Origin: JBBEAM01 sp942491105
GTDB taxonomy: Bacteria; Pseudomonadota; Alphaproteobacteria; Kiloniellales; DSM-21159
NCBI GenBank assembly: GCA_942491105.1
Contig: CALNZX010000006.1
Coordinates: 124,001-188,000 of the forward strand
Length of the DNA: 64,000 nt
Reading direction: 5' to 3'
Shown here piece after piece: positions 28,887 to 37,472 of the stretch (positions are counted from its first letter, which is position 1; each line of letters starts with the position of its first letter). The notes under the pieces are model-generated. The model saw only the letters and a list, made by a program, of their open reading frames with translations, made no database searches and was not told the origin of the DNA. The translations under genes and the position numbers were made by a program.

Positions 28887-29642
28887 CTATTCCAGGCGCA
28901 GCGCGGCGGCTTGCCGCAGAATTGTCTCGGCCTGCGGCGTGTAGCCGCCCTGCGCTTCGTGCAGGGTCAAACCGGCCGCCAGGGTCATCGGGCCGGCCAC
29001 GCCGGCGCGCGCGCGCAGCAGGACGCGCTTGGCCGGACGGCCCTTGCCGGGCCACAGGGGAAACACCAGGGTCTGTCCCGCCCGTCCCTGCAGCAACGCA
29101 AGGATCTCCGCCAGGCGGTCGGCGCGGTGAATCAGGGTCAGACGGCCTTTCGGCTTGACCAGCGCGAGCGCGGCGTCGATCCAATCGCCGAGAACCGCGG
29201 CCCCCTCGCTATGCGCCCTGGCCAGCGCGGCCTTGGGCGAAGCCTTGGCCGAGGCCGCCTGGTTGTAGGGTGGATTGAAGAAAACCTGATCGAAGCCGCG
29301 CGCGGCAAGGCCGCCTGGCGGACTGAGAATATCGCCTTCGAGAAGCTCGAAGCGCTCCTGCAAGCCGTTCAGCGCCGCCGAGCGCCTGGCCAAGGCGGCC
29401 ATTTCCGGCTGCAGCTCCAGGCCGGTAACCCGGACCGTGGGGCAGCGCAGCAGCAGACAGAGACTGGCCGCGCCGGTGCCGCAACCCAATTCCAGCAGGT
29501 TTCCGCCCGCCTCGGGATCGATCGCCGCGGCCAGCAGCACCGGATCGATGGCCGCCCGGTAGCCCTCGCGCGGCTGCAGCAGCCGCAGCCTGCCGCCGAG
29601 CAGGCCGCTCTCGCCGATCTCCGCCGCCAAATCCGCCGTCAC
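28887..29642 (-). CDS. TrmN6-like tRNA (adenine-N6) methyltransferase
   Basis: 251 residues of the class I SAM-dependent fold. Motif I is LLELGCGTGAASLCLLLR near residue 48 and the catalytic N6-adenine motif is FDQVFFNPPYNQ near 115 (NPPY). The N-terminal RLRLLQPREGYRAAIDPVLLAAA is typical of the TrmN6/YfiC family, which methylates A37 of tRNA1(Val). The gene overlaps the downstream end of the DUF2007 gene by 4 bases, an ATGA coupling. Confidence 0.88.
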   Translation of the reverse strand: MTADLAAEIGESGLLGGRLRLLQPREGYRAAIDPVLLAAAIDPEAGGNLLELGCGTGAASLCLLLRCPTVRVTGLELQPEMAALARRSAALNGLQERFELLEGDILSPPGGLAARGFDQVFFNPPYNQAASAKASPKAALARAHSEGAAVLGDWIDAALALVKPKGRLTLIHRADRLAEILALLQGRAGQTLVFPLWPGKGRPAKRVLLRARAGVAGPMTLAAGLTLHEAQGGYTPQAETILRQAAALRLE

Positions 29643-29854
29643 CTCCCCTCGGGCTCCTCGTCCGCGCGCAGCAGGCCGCGCGCCCTGGCGAAGTCCTCGT
29701 CGATCACCATCAGGCGCCGCGCGATGGCCACCCCCGAGCCTTCAAGCACCGAGGCATGGGCATCCAGCAATAGCGGCTCGATTCCGGCATCGCGCAGCAC
29801 CGCTTCGGCCCAGGAAATCCTGACTAAGTCGTTGCTGCGGAACAATTCCTTCAT
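29639..29854 (-). CDS. DUF2007 family protein
   Basis: 71 residues: MKELFRSNDLVRISWAEAVLRDAGI, then VLEGSGVAIARRLMVIDEDFARAR. This matches the small DUF2007 (putative signal-transducing) domain, which may bind nucleotides or metal; function is unproven. Coupled by a 4-base overlap to the methyltransferase gene, an order commonly seen next to polyprenyl synthase in alphaproteobacteria. Divergent from the polyprenyl synthase gene 144 bases away. Confidence 0.88.
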   Translation of the reverse strand: MKELFRSNDLVRISWAEAVLRDAGIEPLLLDAHASVLEGSGVAIARRLMVIDEDFARARGLLRADEEPEGR

Positions 29855-29998
29855 GAACTGTGCCTCCCTTGCCACAGCGCCGTCGCGGGGCGGGCTTGAC
29901 CACTCGGCGCGGCCCCCTATTCTGCGCAGAGATAAAGCAGTTTCGCACCGCAAAGAAGCCCACATCATGGCTCGGCGGCTTAGCATAGAGGAGAGACC

Positions 29999-31042
29999 GT
30001 GGCCCTGGCGCCCAAAACCAAGGACTCTGGCAGTCCGTCCAGCAGCCTTTCCGGAGATGACAAGATGGCCAGCCTTGAACCGATGATGCGGCTGGTTGCC
30101 GAGGACATGCGCGCGGTCAACGCCGTCATCCTCGACAAAATGCAGTCCCCCGTCGCCCTGATTCCCCAGCTTGCCGGGCACATCATCGCGGCCGGCGGCA
30201 AGCGGCTGCGGCCGATGCTGACCCTGGCCTGCGCCCGGCTCTGCGGCTACGAGGGCACGCGGCACCTGTCGCTGGCGGCCTGCGTCGAGTTCATCCACAC
30301 CGCCACCCTGCTGCACGACGACGTGGTCGACGAAAGCGCCCTGCGCCGCGGGTTGAGCACCGCCAACGAGATCTGGGGCAACAAGGCCAGCGTCCTGGTC
30401 GGCGATTTCCTGTTCAGCCGCGCCTTCCAATTGATGGTCGCCGATGGCTCGCTGCGCGTGCTCAAGGTGCTGTCCGACGCTTCGGCGACGATCGCCGAGG
30501 GCGAGGTGCATCAGCTGCTGACCGCCAACGACACCGGCACCACGCGCGCCGCCTACATGGAAGTGATCGAGGCCAAGACCGCGGCCCTTTTCGCCGCCGC
30601 CTGCGAGGTTGGGGCGGAGGTCGCCGAGCGCCCAGAGGCCGAGGCCCAGGCGCTGAGCGCCTATGGCCGCAAGCTCGGCATCGCCTTCCAGCTGGTCGAC
30701 GATATCCTCGACTACTCGGCCAAGCAGGCCGAGCTCGGCAAGACCGTCGGCGACGATTTCCGCGAGGGCAAGATCACCCTGCCGGTGGTGCTCGCCTTCC
30801 AGCGCGGCACCCCCGAGGAGCAGGATTTCTGGCGCCGCTGCCTGGAAGACCTGGAACAGCACGACGCCGATCTGGATCGCGCCATGCAGTTGATGCGGCG
30901 CCACAACGCCCTGGCCGATTCCATGACCGAGGCCGAGGGCCATGGCGCGCAGGCCAAGGCGGAGCTCGCGGGCTTTCCGGAAAGCCCGGCCAAGGCGGCG
31001 CTGCTCGAGGCCGTCGACTTCTGTCTCGCCCGTCTCTATTAG
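29999..31042 (+). CDS. polyprenyl diphosphate synthase (quinone side chain)
   Basis: 347 residues starting at a GTG preceded by GAGGAGAG. Both Asp-rich motifs are intact: LLHDDVVDESALRRG (near 108) and QLVDDILDYSAKQ (near 235), along with GGKRLRPMLTLACARL and GNKASVLVGDFLFSRAF. This is the octaprenyl/decaprenyl/solanesyl synthase family (IspB/DdsA), which makes the ubiquinone tail; chain length cannot be fixed from sequence by eye. It is followed 6 bases later by the PKHD hydroxylase gene. Confidence 0.94.
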   Translation: MALAPKTKDSGSPSSSLSGDDKMASLEPMMRLVAEDMRAVNAVILDKMQSPVALIPQLAGHIIAAGGKRLRPMLTLACARLCGYEGTRHLSLAACVEFIHTATLLHDDVVDESALRRGLSTANEIWGNKASVLVGDFLFSRAFQLMVADGSLRVLKVLSDASATIAEGEVHQLLTANDTGTTRAAYMEVIEAKTAALFAAACEVGAEVAERPEAEAQALSAYGRKLGIAFQLVDDILDYSAKQAELGKTVGDDFREGKITLPVVLAFQRGTPEEQDFWRRCLEDLEQHDADLDRAMQLMRRHNALADSMTEAEGHGAQAKAELAGFPESPAKAALLEAVDFCLARLY

Positions 31043-31048
31043 CCGCCG

Positions 31049-31723
31049 ATGATTACCTGCATTCCCGGCATTCTCGACCGTACCGGCCTGCAACAGGCGC
31101 GCGCCCTGGTCGCCCAGGCGCAGTTCGTGGACGGCGGCGCCACGGCCAAGGGCCGGGCCCGCGAGCGCAAGCACAACGAACAGCTGCGCAAGGATCCCAG
31201 CGGCAGCTCCAAGGAGCTCGACAAGCTGGTCATCGAAGCGCTCTACGGCAGCGAAGCCTTTCAGGTCGCCGCCTTCCCGCGCAGCATCCACCCGCCGACG
31301 ATCAGCCGCTACAAGCCGGGCATGCAATACGGCCTGCATGCCGACAACGCCTTTATCGGCACCACCCACAAAGTGCGCTCGGACCTCTCCGTGACGCTGT
31401 TCCTCAGCAACCCCGAGGACTATGACGGCGGTGAGCTGATCGTCACCTCCGGCGAGGGCCAGGAGGAGGTCAAGCTGCTGGCCGGCGAAGCCGTGGTCTA
31501 TCCCTCGGGAACCCTGCACCGGGTCAACGCGGTCACCCGGGGCGAGCGCCTGGCCGCCGTGACCTGGGTACAGAGCTACGTGCGCAGCCAGGAACAGCGC
31601 GAACTGCTCGGCGATCTGCGCGCGATGTCGAAGCACCTCAATGACACCGATCCGGAGTCCCGCGCCGCGGATCTCGGGGTGAAGACCTATTACAACCTTC
31701 TCAGGATGTGGTCCGATGGCTAG
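31049..31723 (+). CDS. PKHD-type Fe(II)/2-oxoglutarate hydroxylase (PiuC/YbiX family)
   Basis: 224 residues. Iron ligands appear in MQYGLHADNAFIG (H-x-D, near 96-98) and YPSGTLHRVNAVTRGERLAAVTW (distal His near 157 and the 2-oxoglutarate-binding Arg). The N-terminal QFVDGGATAKGRARERKHNEQ matches the family. PiuC relatives are often linked to iron uptake, but no TonB receptor is nearby. A bidirectional terminator lies about 100 bases downstream. Confidence 0.92.
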   Translation: MITCIPGILDRTGLQQARALVAQAQFVDGGATAKGRARERKHNEQLRKDPSGSSKELDKLVIEALYGSEAFQVAAFPRSIHPPTISRYKPGMQYGLHADNAFIGTTHKVRSDLSVTLFLSNPEDYDGGELIVTSGEGQEEVKLLAGEAVVYPSGTLHRVNAVTRGERLAAVTWVQSYVRSQEQRELLGDLRAMSKHLNDTDPESRAADLGVKTYYNLLRMWSDG

Positions 31724-31825
31724 GCAGACGCGCCCGAGCAGGAAGAGACCGATCTGCCCCTCAAGGCCTGTGTAAACCTGTTGTGGAAGCGATGCGGAAC
31801 CAGACTGCCTGCGCCCCTGAACGCG

Positions 31826-31860
31826 AAAACGCCCGCTCTCGTTAAGAAAGCGGGCGTTTT
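31826..31860. terminator. bidirectional intrinsic terminator
   Basis: AAAACGCCCGCT (31826-31837) pairs with AGCGGGCGTTTT (31849-31860) around an 11-base loop. T runs are present on both strands, so it can end the plus-strand PKHD transcript and the minus-strand tRNA-Pro transcript. Confidence 0.9.
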
Positions 31861-31873
31861 ACTGTCCGGATAT

Positions 31874-31950
31874 TGGTCGGGGAGAGAGGATTTGAACCTC
31901 CGGCCCCCGCCTCCCGAAGACGGTGCTCTACCAGGCTGAGCTACTCCCCG
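31874..31950 (-). tRNA. tRNA-Pro (anticodon CGG)
   Basis: Read on the minus strand: acceptor CGGGGAG/CTCCCCG, D arm AGCTCAGCCTGGTAGAGC, anticodon stem CCGTC/GGCGG with loop TTCGGGA giving anticodon CGG, T arm with GGTTCAAATCC, then an encoded ACCA. The 77-base length is normal for tRNA-Pro. Immediately followed by the shared terminator. Confidence 0.95.
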
Positions 31951-32089
31951 GACGATGCGCGCCGGAAACCATGACGCGGCGCGGGTTTATAGCCGCTCGC
32001 GCAGGTCCTTGCAACGGGCGATGAGGGGAATAACGGAGGCGAATGCGCGCCAACTGGCCTGGCGCGCTTTTCTGTCTTAATTTAAGCCC

Positions 32090-32533
32090 ATGCTGAGTAT
32101 CGCATTTCGCGTCCTGCCGATTTTATCCGCGCTGCTGATCGCGCTGCCCCTGGCGCTTGCGGCCGAGGACGGCGTGATGCCGGCCGAAGAGGCGTCGGCC
32201 CAGGCGGCCAGCGGCGCGCTCACCATTATCGATGTACGTACCCCCGGCGAATGGCGCGAGACCGGCATCCCCGAAGGCGCGGCGAGGGTACCGCTCAACC
32301 ACCCCGGCGGCATCGAAGCCTTCCTGGAGGCGGTGGGCGCGGCGGTCCAGGGCGACAAGGACCGCCCCATCGCCTTCATCTGTGCCGCCGGTGGACGCTC
32401 CAGCGCCGCCCAGCGGCTCGCCCGCGAGGCCGGATTCATCCAGGTTTCCGATATCGGCGAAGGCATGCTGGGCAGCCGCGCCGGCGCCGGCTGGCTGGCC
32501 CGCGGTCTGCCGACCGAAGACTGCGGCTGCTAG
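32090..32533 (+). CDS. periplasmic rhodanese-domain protein
   Basis: 147 residues with a signal peptide (VLPILSALLIALPLALA) and a single rhodanese domain. LTIIDVRTPGEWRETGIPEGA is the N-terminal signature and the catalytic Cys is in AFICAAGGRSSAAQRLA near residue 101. Likely moves sulfane sulfur or acts in periplasmic redox chemistry. Its 3' end overlaps the convergent gene by 4 bases. Confidence 0.9.
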   Translation: MLSIAFRVLPILSALLIALPLALAAEDGVMPAEEASAQAASGALTIIDVRTPGEWRETGIPEGAARVPLNHPGGIEAFLEAVGAAVQGDKDRPIAFICAAGGRSSAAQRLAREAGFIQVSDIGEGMLGSRAGAGWLARGLPTEDCGC

Positions 32534-33294
32534 CCCGCGCGCGCGCCGCTCAACGCCCGCAGGGCATTGATCTGATCGTCGACCGCGATCTCGGCGAAGG
32601 AGACGATCTCCAGGTTGCGGTCCTCGAATACATCCGGCGGGACAACCCGCTGCGCATAGTTCCGAAGCCCCAAGTCGCGGGCCCGGATCAACGCCTCGAT
32701 CTGCGGCCGGAACAGCGCGACCAGCGCGGTAATCCAGCGATTGACCGGCCAGGAAGGCCGCGCAAGATCGACCGAGAAACGCGGCAGCATGCGGCAGACG
32801 TCCTCGCCCCGGTACCAGACCTCGCCGGTAACCCAGCGGTTGGTGGTGAAGAGGCGAATCGGCAGGCCCCGCGCGTCCATGGCAATGGCGATCAGATGCG
32901 ACAAGGCGTCGTTGGGGTCCTGCGGCGCAACCGCCGAGGCCAGCGGCAGCGGCTTGATCCCCTCGGGCATGCCCTGGGGCCGCAGGAAGGTGTGGAAATG
33001 GCCATGCTCCTCGGGGAAGCGCTGCCCGGCCGGGTGGGCGTGATAGTAGAACTGGCTGCTGCTGGCGGAATCGAAGACATCGCCAGGCGGGTAGTGATCC
33101 CATTCGTAGAAGGTCTCAACGCCGCGCAGCAGCTCGCCGACGACGTTGTCGCCGGTCTTCGCAAGCACCCGGTATACCTCGGCGACCACATCGGCGGCGT
33201 CGCAAAGCTCGGCGATCTCCGCCGGTGAAAACCGGCTGAAATCGGCCTGACCGGGCACTTCGATGGCGCCGCTCTGCTTCAGTTGAGTCCGCAT
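32530..33294 (-). CDS. conserved hypothetical protein, possibly DUF6969
   Basis: 254 residues, soluble. Striking conserved-looking segments are YEWDHYPPGDVFDSASSSQF, YYHAHPAGQRFPEEHGHFH (residues 83-101) and FTTNRWVTGEVWYRGEDV. The cluster of His residues (YYHAHP, EHGHFH) could bind metal, though I know of no demonstrated activity. The sequence resembles a proteobacterial family catalogued as DUF6969; I am moderately sure of that link. No neighbour suggests a role. Confidence 0.75.
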   Translation of the reverse strand: MRTQLKQSGAIEVPGQADFSRFSPAEIAELCDAADVVAEVYRVLAKTGDNVVGELLRGVETFYEWDHYPPGDVFDSASSSQFYYHAHPAGQRFPEEHGHFHTFLRPQGMPEGIKPLPLASAVAPQDPNDALSHLIAIAMDARGLPIRLFTTNRWVTGEVWYRGEDVCRMLPRFSVDLARPSWPVNRWITALVALFRPQIEALIRARDLGLRNYAQRVVPPDVFEDRNLEIVSFAEIAVDDQINALRALSGARAG

Positions 33295-33363
33295 GCCCGG
33301 ACTTTAATCGGCCCGGGCCCGCGTTGCGAAGCGCTTTCGATCACAATCGCGCGGGCTTGGCGC

Positions 33364-34233
33364 CTATTCGACGACCAGGCGAAAACCGATCAGGATATGG
33401 CGCTGGCGGTCGGGCCGGCTATGACGGGCGGCGGGCCTGCAGGCGCCGCAGCCCTTATCGTCCCAGGCGCCGCCCTTGACGAAGTGCCGTCCAGGAGCCT
33501 GTTCGCTGGCGGTCCATTCATAGACCTGACCGGCGGCGTCGAGCAGACCGTGCGGACTCGCCCCTTCGCCATAGCGGCCGACCGGCTGGGTTTCCTCCGG
33601 TCCCGCGTCGGCGGAATTCAGCAATTCGGGGTCCCAGGCATTGCCCCAGGGGAAGGTCCGGCCGTCGTCGCCGCGCGCCGCCCTCTCCCACTCCGCTTCA
33701 CTCGGCAGACGCCAGTTCCGCCCGGTCGCCTCGGACAGCCAAGCCGCGTAGGCCTGGGCGTCTTCGTAGTCGACGAGCACCACGGGATGATCCTCGCGGC
33801 CTTCGGGCGGCAGTCCCTCGCTCCAGGCATAGGGACGGGTGGCGCCATAGCCATAACGCAGGCGGTAACTCAGCCAGGTCGCCTGATCGACCTCCGGCGC
33901 CGGGTGACCGCTCGCCTCGACGAAAGCGGCGTATTGGGCGTTGGTGATCGGGCTGCGGGTGATCGCATAGGCGGGCAGCTCGACCCAGACCGGCTCGAGC
34001 TCGTTGTCGTACCATCCCTTATCGCGCGTGCGGGTGTGGCCATAAGCGAGTTCATCGAGCTGGTAGGCGTACTCGCGCTGCTCGGCGCTCGAGCCTTGCA
34101 CGAAGCGCCCGGCGGGGATGGTTACGGTCTCGGGCGCGGCGACGCCGCTCTCCTCCATCTCCTCCGTCGTGGACGCACAGGCGGACAGGGAAAGCGCGAC
34201 AAGACCGGCCAGGAAGGCTCTACCTAACCGCAT
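33364..34233 (-). CDS. lipoprotein with formylglycine-generating-enzyme fold (SUMF1/FGE-sulfatase domain)
   Basis: 289 residues. The start MRLGRAFLAGLVALSLSACAS gives a lipobox (LSAC), so the protein should be a lipid-anchored envelope protein. The FGE-like domain covers residues 45-289: TIPAGRFVQGSS, ITRSPITNAQYAAFVEASGH, NWRLPSEAEWERAARG, FPWGNAWDPELLN, GLLDAAGQVYEWTAS and GFRLVVE. A CGAC pair near residue 255 sits where catalytic FGEs have metal-binding Cys, but true sulfatase-activating function cannot be claimed. The ATG overlaps the uspA stop by 1 base, so it is co-translated with UspA and the TRAP genes. Confidence 0.87.
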   Translation of the reverse strand: MRLGRAFLAGLVALSLSACASTTEEMEESGVAAPETVTIPAGRFVQGSSAEQREYAYQLDELAYGHTRTRDKGWYDNELEPVWVELPAYAITRSPITNAQYAAFVEASGHPAPEVDQATWLSYRLRYGYGATRPYAWSEGLPPEGREDHPVVLVDYEDAQAYAAWLSEATGRNWRLPSEAEWERAARGDDGRTFPWGNAWDPELLNSADAGPEETQPVGRYGEGASPHGLLDAAGQVYEWTASEQAPGRHFVKGGAWDDKGCGACRPAARHSRPDRQRHILIGFRLVVE

Positions 34234-34661
34234 CAAACGCGCACCACCAGTACCGAGCACTTGGCGTGGCGCATCACCCGCTCGGCGTTCGGGCCGACCA
34301 GATAATCCTCCAAGCCCGGCTTATGCGAGGCCATGACGATCAAATCCGCGGATATTTCATCGGCGTAGCGTAGCACCTCCTGGTACACCCGCCCATGGCC
34401 GACGATGTGTTGCAGGCGGACTTCCTGGGGAACATGCGCGGCCGTGAAGGCATGCAGCCGTTCCTTGGCGGCCTGCAGGGACTCTTCCTCGTGGCCGGCG
34501 GGAAAGAAGGAACCGACGATCGACATCCCATAGGAGGGAACCACGGTGATCACGTGAAGGGTCGATCCAAAGGCCTTGGCGTACTCACCGGCCGTGGCGA
34601 CCGCCTTCATCTGATCCTCGGGATCCTCGATATCGACGGTCAACAGGATGTTTTTGTACAT
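34233..34661 (-). CDS. universal stress protein, UspA family
   Basis: 142 residues, single Usp domain. It opens MYKNILLTVDIEDPEDQMKA and ends with the ATP-binding type motif region IVMASHKPGLEDYLVGPNAERVMRHAKCSVLVV (G-2x-G-9x-G(S/T)-like). It lies 16 bases after the TRAP permease gene. Usp proteins encoded beside TRAP transporters, such as TeaD with TeaABC, can regulate the transporter; the same role is plausible here. Confidence 0.92.
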   Translation of the reverse strand: MYKNILLTVDIEDPEDQMKAVATAGEYAKAFGSTLHVITVVPSYGMSIVGSFFPAGHEEESLQAAKERLHAFTAAHVPQEVRLQHIVGHGRVYQEVLRYADEISADLIVMASHKPGLEDYLVGPNAERVMRHAKCSVLVVRV

Positions 34662-34677
34662 CTTTCCTCCTCCGGAC

Positions 34678-37305
34678 TCAGAACGCCGGAACGTCGGTGC
34701 GGCGGCGCTGCAGCACGATAACCAGAATCAGAAGCAACGCCGCCGGAATGTAGAAGACTTCCTTGGGCATGCGGTCCGCCTCGACCTTGACGGCCGAGAT
34801 CGTCGTCGGGCTGTCGCCGTAAAAGTCGAAGTTTTTCAACTCCTCGAAAGCCATGGTACCCGGGAAAGGCTCCTCAAGCACGGCTTTGCCGTCCTCGATG
34901 AAAACCGTGATTCCCTGTTCGGAAAGCCGGGCCTCCCCATCCTCGCCCTCGCCCAGAGGCACGATCAGGGACCGCGTCAGCATTTCGTCGGGTTTATCGA
35001 AGTCCGGCCCCTCGACCACGATCCGCAGATCCGAGCCCGCCGGTTTCGATGCCGCGGTCTCGTAGATCTGCGCCGGGTCGATATTATCGAAAGGCGGTTG
35101 CACCTGATCCAGCCAGAAGCCCGGCCGGAACAGCGTGAAAGCGATCAGCAGCAGAGCCACCGCCTCCCAGATGCGATTCCTGGCGAAGAAATAGCCCTGG
35201 GTCGCCGCCGCGAAGATCAGCATGGCGATGGTCGCCTGGATGAACACGAAAACCGCGCCCACCAGACTGACGTCGATCAGCAGCAGATCGGTGTTGAAGA
35301 TGAACAGGAAGGGCAGGATCACCGTCCTCAGGCTGTAGAAGAACGCCGTGAAGCCGGTGCGTATTGGGTCGCCACCCGACACGGCCGCCGCCGCGAAGGA
35401 CGCGAGTCCCACGGGTGGCGTCACGTCCGCCATGATTCCGAAGTAGAAGACGAAGAGATGCACGGCGATCAAGGGCACGATCAGGCCGTTCTGCGCGCCC
35501 AGCTCGACCACCACCGGCGCCATCAGCGAGGACACGACGATGTAGTTGGCCGTGGTCGGCAGGCCCATGCCGAGGATCAGGCTGATGATCGCGGTGAACA
35601 CCAGGATCAGGATCAGGCTGCCGCCGGAAACGAACTCGACGAACTCGGCCATCACCTGGCCGATGCCGGTCAGGGTCACGGTGCCGACGATGATGCCGGC
35701 GGTCGCCGTGGCGACGGCGATGCCGATCATGTTGCGCGCGCCGGAAATCAGGCCGTCGAGCAGTTCGATGAAGCCCTGCCGGGTTTCCGCGCTCAGCCTG
35801 GCCTCGCCCCGGAACAGCGCCTTCAGCGGCCGCTGGGTGATCAGAATGAAGATCATGAAGGTCGCGGCCCAGAAGGCGGAAAGGCCCGGCGACTTGCGCT
35901 CGATCATCAGGAACCAGACCAGCACCACGATCGGCAGAATGTAGTGCAGACCGGTCTTCACCACCTGCCCGGCGATCGGCAGCTTGACGATTTCCGAGTT
36001 GGGATCGTCCATCTCCAGATCCGGCGCGCGCGCGGCGATCCAGACCAGCAAGACGTATACCGCCACCAACAGGGCCGCCACGCCAAATCCGATCGTGCCG
36101 CCGAGCAGCATCTTCAGGAACTCCATCACGTAGTAGGTGACGGCGGCCAGGATGAGAATCGAGGAGAGGATGATTCCGGTGCGGATCAGGCTTTGCTTCA
36201 GCGGCGTGATGACCGGCTTCGGCAGGCCTTTCATGTCGGCCTTGAGCGCCTCGAGATGGACCAGATAGAGCAGCGCGATGTAGGAGATCGTCGCCGGCAG
36301 GAAGGCGTGCTTGATCACCTCGACGTAGGAGATGCCGACGTACTCGACCATCAGAAAGGCGGCGGCGCCCATCACCGGCGGCATGATCTGGCCGTTGACC
36401 GAGGAACCGACCTCGACGGCGCCGGCCTTCTCAGAAGAAAAGCCGACCCTCTTCATCAGCGGAATGGTGAAGGTGCCGGTGGTCACCACGTTGGCGATCG
36501 AGGAACCGGAGATCAGCCCGGTCATCGCCGAGGCCAGCACCGCGGCCTTGGCCGGTCCGCCGCGCAGATGGCCGAGCAGCCCGAAGGCGAGCTGGATGAA
36601 GTAGTTGCCGGCCCCGCCCTTATCGAGCAGGGAGCCGAACAAAACGAACAGAAACACGAAGGAAGCGGAAACGCCCAGCGCGATACCGAACACGCCTTCC
36701 GTGCCCAGCCACTGATGCGACATCGCCTTCTGGAAGGACGCGCCGCCCCAGCGGATGACGTCGGGCACCAGCGGCGACGAGCCGAAGAAGATGTAGGCGA
36801 GAAACACCAGCGCCACGATCATCAACGGCGGCCCCAGCGCGCGGCGCGTGGCCTCCAGCAGAATGACCAGTCCGGCGCCCGCCGTGTAGATGTCCATCTC
36901 GGTCGGACGGCCGGGCCGATTGGCCAAGTCGTCGTAGAACAGGAAGAGATAGCCGGCGCAGAAAGCCCCCGCGATGGCGAAGACCCAATCGAGAATCGGC
37001 ACCCGGTTGCGCGGGCTGCGCGTCAGCGCGGGATAGGAGGTGAAGGTGAGAAAGATCGCGAGCGCCAGGTGAATGGCGCGGGTCTCGGTGTTGTTAAGGA
37101 CGATGCCGGAAACGTAGCTGCCGGCGATAAAGGGCAACGGCGAGGCGATCCAGAGCTGAAACAGGGACCAGAACAAGGCGACCCCGGCCAGGGCGATGCC
37201 TACGGGCCCCACGACGTTTCGCGCGCCAGTATCCGTCGAGGCGACGAGATCCTGGAGCTCTTCTTCCGAAAGGGCCCCGTCCTGATTTTTATCCGAATCC
37301 GCCAT
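34678..37305 (-). CDS. TRAP transporter fused permease (4TM/12TM) with N-terminal EF-hand-like loop
   Basis: 875 residues fusing the small DctQ-like and large DctM-like membrane subunits of a TAXI-type TRAP transporter, with about 18 hydrophobic segments and the conserved GLISGSSIANVVTTGTFTIPLMK and GMGLPTTANYIVVSSLMAP regions. A hydrophilic C-terminal domain (about residues 740-840) looks like the DUF3394 extension. The first 17 residues include DKNQDGALSEEE at positions 5-16, a canonical EF-hand calcium loop. It imports an unknown, probably carboxylate, substrate by sodium gradient with the binding protein encoded upstream. Confidence 0.93.
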   Translation of the reverse strand: MADSDKNQDGALSEEELQDLVASTDTGARNVVGPVGIALAGVALFWSLFQLWIASPLPFIAGSYVSGIVLNNTETRAIHLALAIFLTFTSYPALTRSPRNRVPILDWVFAIAGAFCAGYLFLFYDDLANRPGRPTEMDIYTAGAGLVILLEATRRALGPPLMIVALVFLAYIFFGSSPLVPDVIRWGGASFQKAMSHQWLGTEGVFGIALGVSASFVFLFVLFGSLLDKGGAGNYFIQLAFGLLGHLRGGPAKAAVLASAMTGLISGSSIANVVTTGTFTIPLMKRVGFSSEKAGAVEVGSSVNGQIMPPVMGAAAFLMVEYVGISYVEVIKHAFLPATISYIALLYLVHLEALKADMKGLPKPVITPLKQSLIRTGIILSSILILAAVTYYVMEFLKMLLGGTIGFGVAALLVAVYVLLVWIAARAPDLEMDDPNSEIVKLPIAGQVVKTGLHYILPIVVLVWFLMIERKSPGLSAFWAATFMIFILITQRPLKALFRGEARLSAETRQGFIELLDGLISGARNMIGIAVATATAGIIVGTVTLTGIGQVMAEFVEFVSGGSLILILVFTAIISLILGMGLPTTANYIVVSSLMAPVVVELGAQNGLIVPLIAVHLFVFYFGIMADVTPPVGLASFAAAAVSGGDPIRTGFTAFFYSLRTVILPFLFIFNTDLLLIDVSLVGAVFVFIQATIAMLIFAAATQGYFFARNRIWEAVALLLIAFTLFRPGFWLDQVQPPFDNIDPAQIYETAASKPAGSDLRIVVEGPDFDKPDEMLTRSLIVPLGEGEDGEARLSEQGITVFIEDGKAVLEEPFPGTMAFEELKNFDFYGDSPTTISAVKVEADRMPKEVFYIPAALLLILVIVLQRRRTDVPAF

Positions 37306-37423
37306 ATCGCTATCCCCCTGCCAAACCGCCGGAACTGGCCGCCGCGGGCTTGTCTCAGCCCTTATCGCCGGCCCTTCGGGTTACGCCGCGGCCCTGCCGC
37401 GATGCCTCGATCCGCGTAACGCC

Positions 37424-37451
37424 GCCGGGCGAAGCCAAAGCTTCGCCCGGC
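37424..37451 (-). promoter_or_regulatory. intergenic hairpin between binding-protein and permease genes
   Basis: A perfect 12-bp inverted repeat (GCCGGGCGAAGC/GCTTCGCCCGGC) with a 4-base loop lies 22 bases after the TAXI protein stop, upstream of the TRAP permease. There is no T run. It probably stabilises the binding-protein mRNA or partly attenuates read-through, giving more binding protein than permease. Confidence 0.7.
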
Positions 37452-37472
37452 GCGCTGCGCGGAGCAGCCGGA

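Noticed and set aside
27746..29184. Longer start for the second polyamine-binding protein (478 residues)
   Set aside because: The upstream part is Arg/Pro-rich antisense of the methyltransferase gene; the hydrophobic N-terminal anchor begins at the ATG at 28821.
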